Shown here: one piece after another, positions 63,403-64,000 of the stretch | How the letters are laid out: every line of letters starts with the position of its first letter | Position numbering within the stretch: position 1 is the first letter of the stretch | From: Lysinibacillus odysseyi | Lineage (GTDB): Bacteria; Bacillota; Bacilli; Bacillales_A; Planococcaceae | Length of the DNA: 64,000 bases | Assembly: GCA_014595895.1 (NCBI GenBank) | Contig: JABUKB010000002.1 | Coordinates: 1 to 64,000 of the forward strand | Direction: 5' to 3' | The notes under the pieces: model-generated | Database searches by the model: none | The model's input: only the letters and a program-made list of their open reading frames with translations | What the model was told of the DNA's origin: nothing | Translations under genes and position numbers: made by a program

Positions 63403-63720
63403 ATGCAAGAAATTACAACAATGGATCAGTTTAATGAAATTATCAATGGTGACCAGAAAGTAATCATTAAATGGTTTGCTGGCTGGTGCCCGGACTGCAC
63501 ACGTATGAATATGTTTATCGACCCGATTATTGAAGAGTACAATCAATACACTTGGTACTCTATCAACCGCGATAACTTCCCTGAGCAAGCAGAGAAAGAT
63601 CAAGTAATGGGCATTCCATCATTATTAATTTATCAAAATGGTGAGAAGCTAGCGCATTTACACAGTGCCAATGCAAAATCACCTGCACAAGTAGAAGAAT
63701 TTTTACAAGCTCAAGTTTAA
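63403..63720 (+). CDS. Thioredoxin-like protein (CPDC)
   Basis: This 105-residue cytoplasmic thioredoxin-fold protein has active-site 'WFAGWCPDCTRMNMFID' and the cis-Pro loop 'VMGIPSLLIYQNGEKL'. ATG 63403 follows AAGAAGGAGC; an upstream in-frame extension to 63283 crosses an operator-like repeat and is rejected. It is divergent from fadN and may be co-regulated with fatty-acid degradation. Related in pattern to the CGDC protein at 44005-44319. Confidence 0.9.
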   Translation: MQEITTMDQFNEIINGDQKVIIKWFAGWCPDCTRMNMFIDPIIEEYNQYTWYSINRDNFPEQAEKDQVMGIPSLLIYQNGEKLAHLHSANAKSPAQVEEFLQAQV

Positions 63721-63724
63721 TGAA

Positions 63725-63766
63725 TAAAAAAGACAGCACCTATTTTGGGATGCCGTCTTTTTTATA
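63725..63766 (+). terminator. Rho-independent terminator
   Basis: AAAAAAGACAGCA and TGCCGTCTTTTTT pair with one mismatch around a loop after the thioredoxin-like gene. Confidence 0.8.
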
Positions 63767-63780
63767 TATGGGGTGAAAAA

Positions 63781-64000
63781 ATGCGTGTTTTATTAAATGT
63801 CGATGGGGCTTCCCAATACGCTGAAAAGGTAAAATCAGCATATCGAAATTCCGCCTGCGGTCCTACTACGGCCTATGTCATTTTAAATTATCTACGTCGC
63901 TCGCATAATACAATCGCAATACAAGACATTAATGAGCTATATAAACGTTTAGGCGGTACCAAAATTGGTTTATTTACATGGCGCTTTATAAAAAATTTAC
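63781..64000 (+). CDS. C39-like peptidase domain protein (partial, 5' end)
   Basis: An open frame starts at ATG 63781 behind GGGGTGA and runs off the window end with 73 codons. The visible part includes 'SAYRNSACGPTTAYVILNYL', where the Cys-Gly-Pro motif after a conserved Ala is the nucleophile region of papain-like C39 peptidase domains (YvpB-like). No signal peptide is visible in this start. Substrate and full domain structure cannot be judged from the fragment. Confidence 0.7.
   Translation, partial: MRVLLNVDGASQYAEKVKSAYRNSACGPTTAYVILNYLRRSHNTIAIQDINELYKRLGGTKIGLFTWRFIKNL

Overview
This window is a piece of chromosomal backbone from a low-GC, endospore-forming Bacillales bacterium, most likely the Solibacillus/Lysinibacillus (Planococcaceae) group. 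The evidence is the Bacilli-type 16S rRNA 5' end, strong AGGAGG-type ribosome sites, frequent GTG/TTG starts, a YunB sporulation protein, and gene order that follows Bacillus subtilis blocks (yug/patB/pbpD/mrp, yui, yut/yun, yur/suf, yus/met/fad) almost in sequence. No phage, transposase gene, CRISPR array or defence island was seen. The taxon is inferred from remembered families and gene order, since no search could be run.

Layout. 1-244: 5' end of a 16S rRNA gene (minus strand) with leader and promoter. 0.8-9 kb: MgtC-like protein, CDF metal transporter, iron alcohol dehydrogenase, glutamate dehydrogenase, S1 protein YugI, NSS amino-acid transporter, small XRE regulator, YugE and PatB. 9-18.5 kb: small membrane protein, cyclophilin, class A PBP, YufK, and the complete seven-gene Mrp Na+/H+ antiporter operon. 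18.5-22 kb: tiny Gly/Tyr/Pro protein, Crp/Fnr regulator, and a divergent SsuBCA-like ABC importer. 22-31 kb: leucyl aminopeptidase, YuiB, Nudix and MBL hydrolases, and Fe-S/redox helper genes (yuzD, yutI, yutM, yutJ, yuzB). 31-37.5 kb: yutD, lipA, yunB, an HD-GYP phosphodiesterase, yunD and yunF. 37.6-42.9 kb: a response regulator without kinase and the phoU-pstBACS phosphate system. 42.9-50 kb: cysK, thioredoxin-like genes and the sufCDSUB Fe-S operon. 50.7-55.9 kb: gltC and a SAM-riboswitch-controlled metNPQ methionine importer with a tandem second metQ. 55.9-64 kb: yusE, yusF, gcvH, yusI, fadE, fadA, fadN, a thioredoxin-like gene and the start of a C39-like peptidase gene.

How the genes work together. 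Several blocks concern sulfur and Fe-S metabolism: cysK makes cysteine, PatB cleaves cystathionine-type thioethers, SufCDSU/B with YutI and YutM build clusters, LipA uses them, GcvH carries lipoate, and MetNPQ and the SsuBCA-like importer bring in sulfur compounds. Mrp handles Na+/pH, Pst-PhoU handles phosphate, and FadNAE degrade fatty acids.

The less ordinary content is mostly non-coding: three copies of a bcr1-like structured mobile repeat (one decayed, two with a covarying hairpin), a perfect palindrome between the Crp/Fnr regulator and the importer, a nested inverted repeat inside the suf operon, a gene-plus-terminator duplication of metQ, paired FadR-like operators, a Pho-box-like promoter at pstS, and a short, possibly frameshifted gene upstream of sufC. 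I did not find a convincing new multi-gene system.
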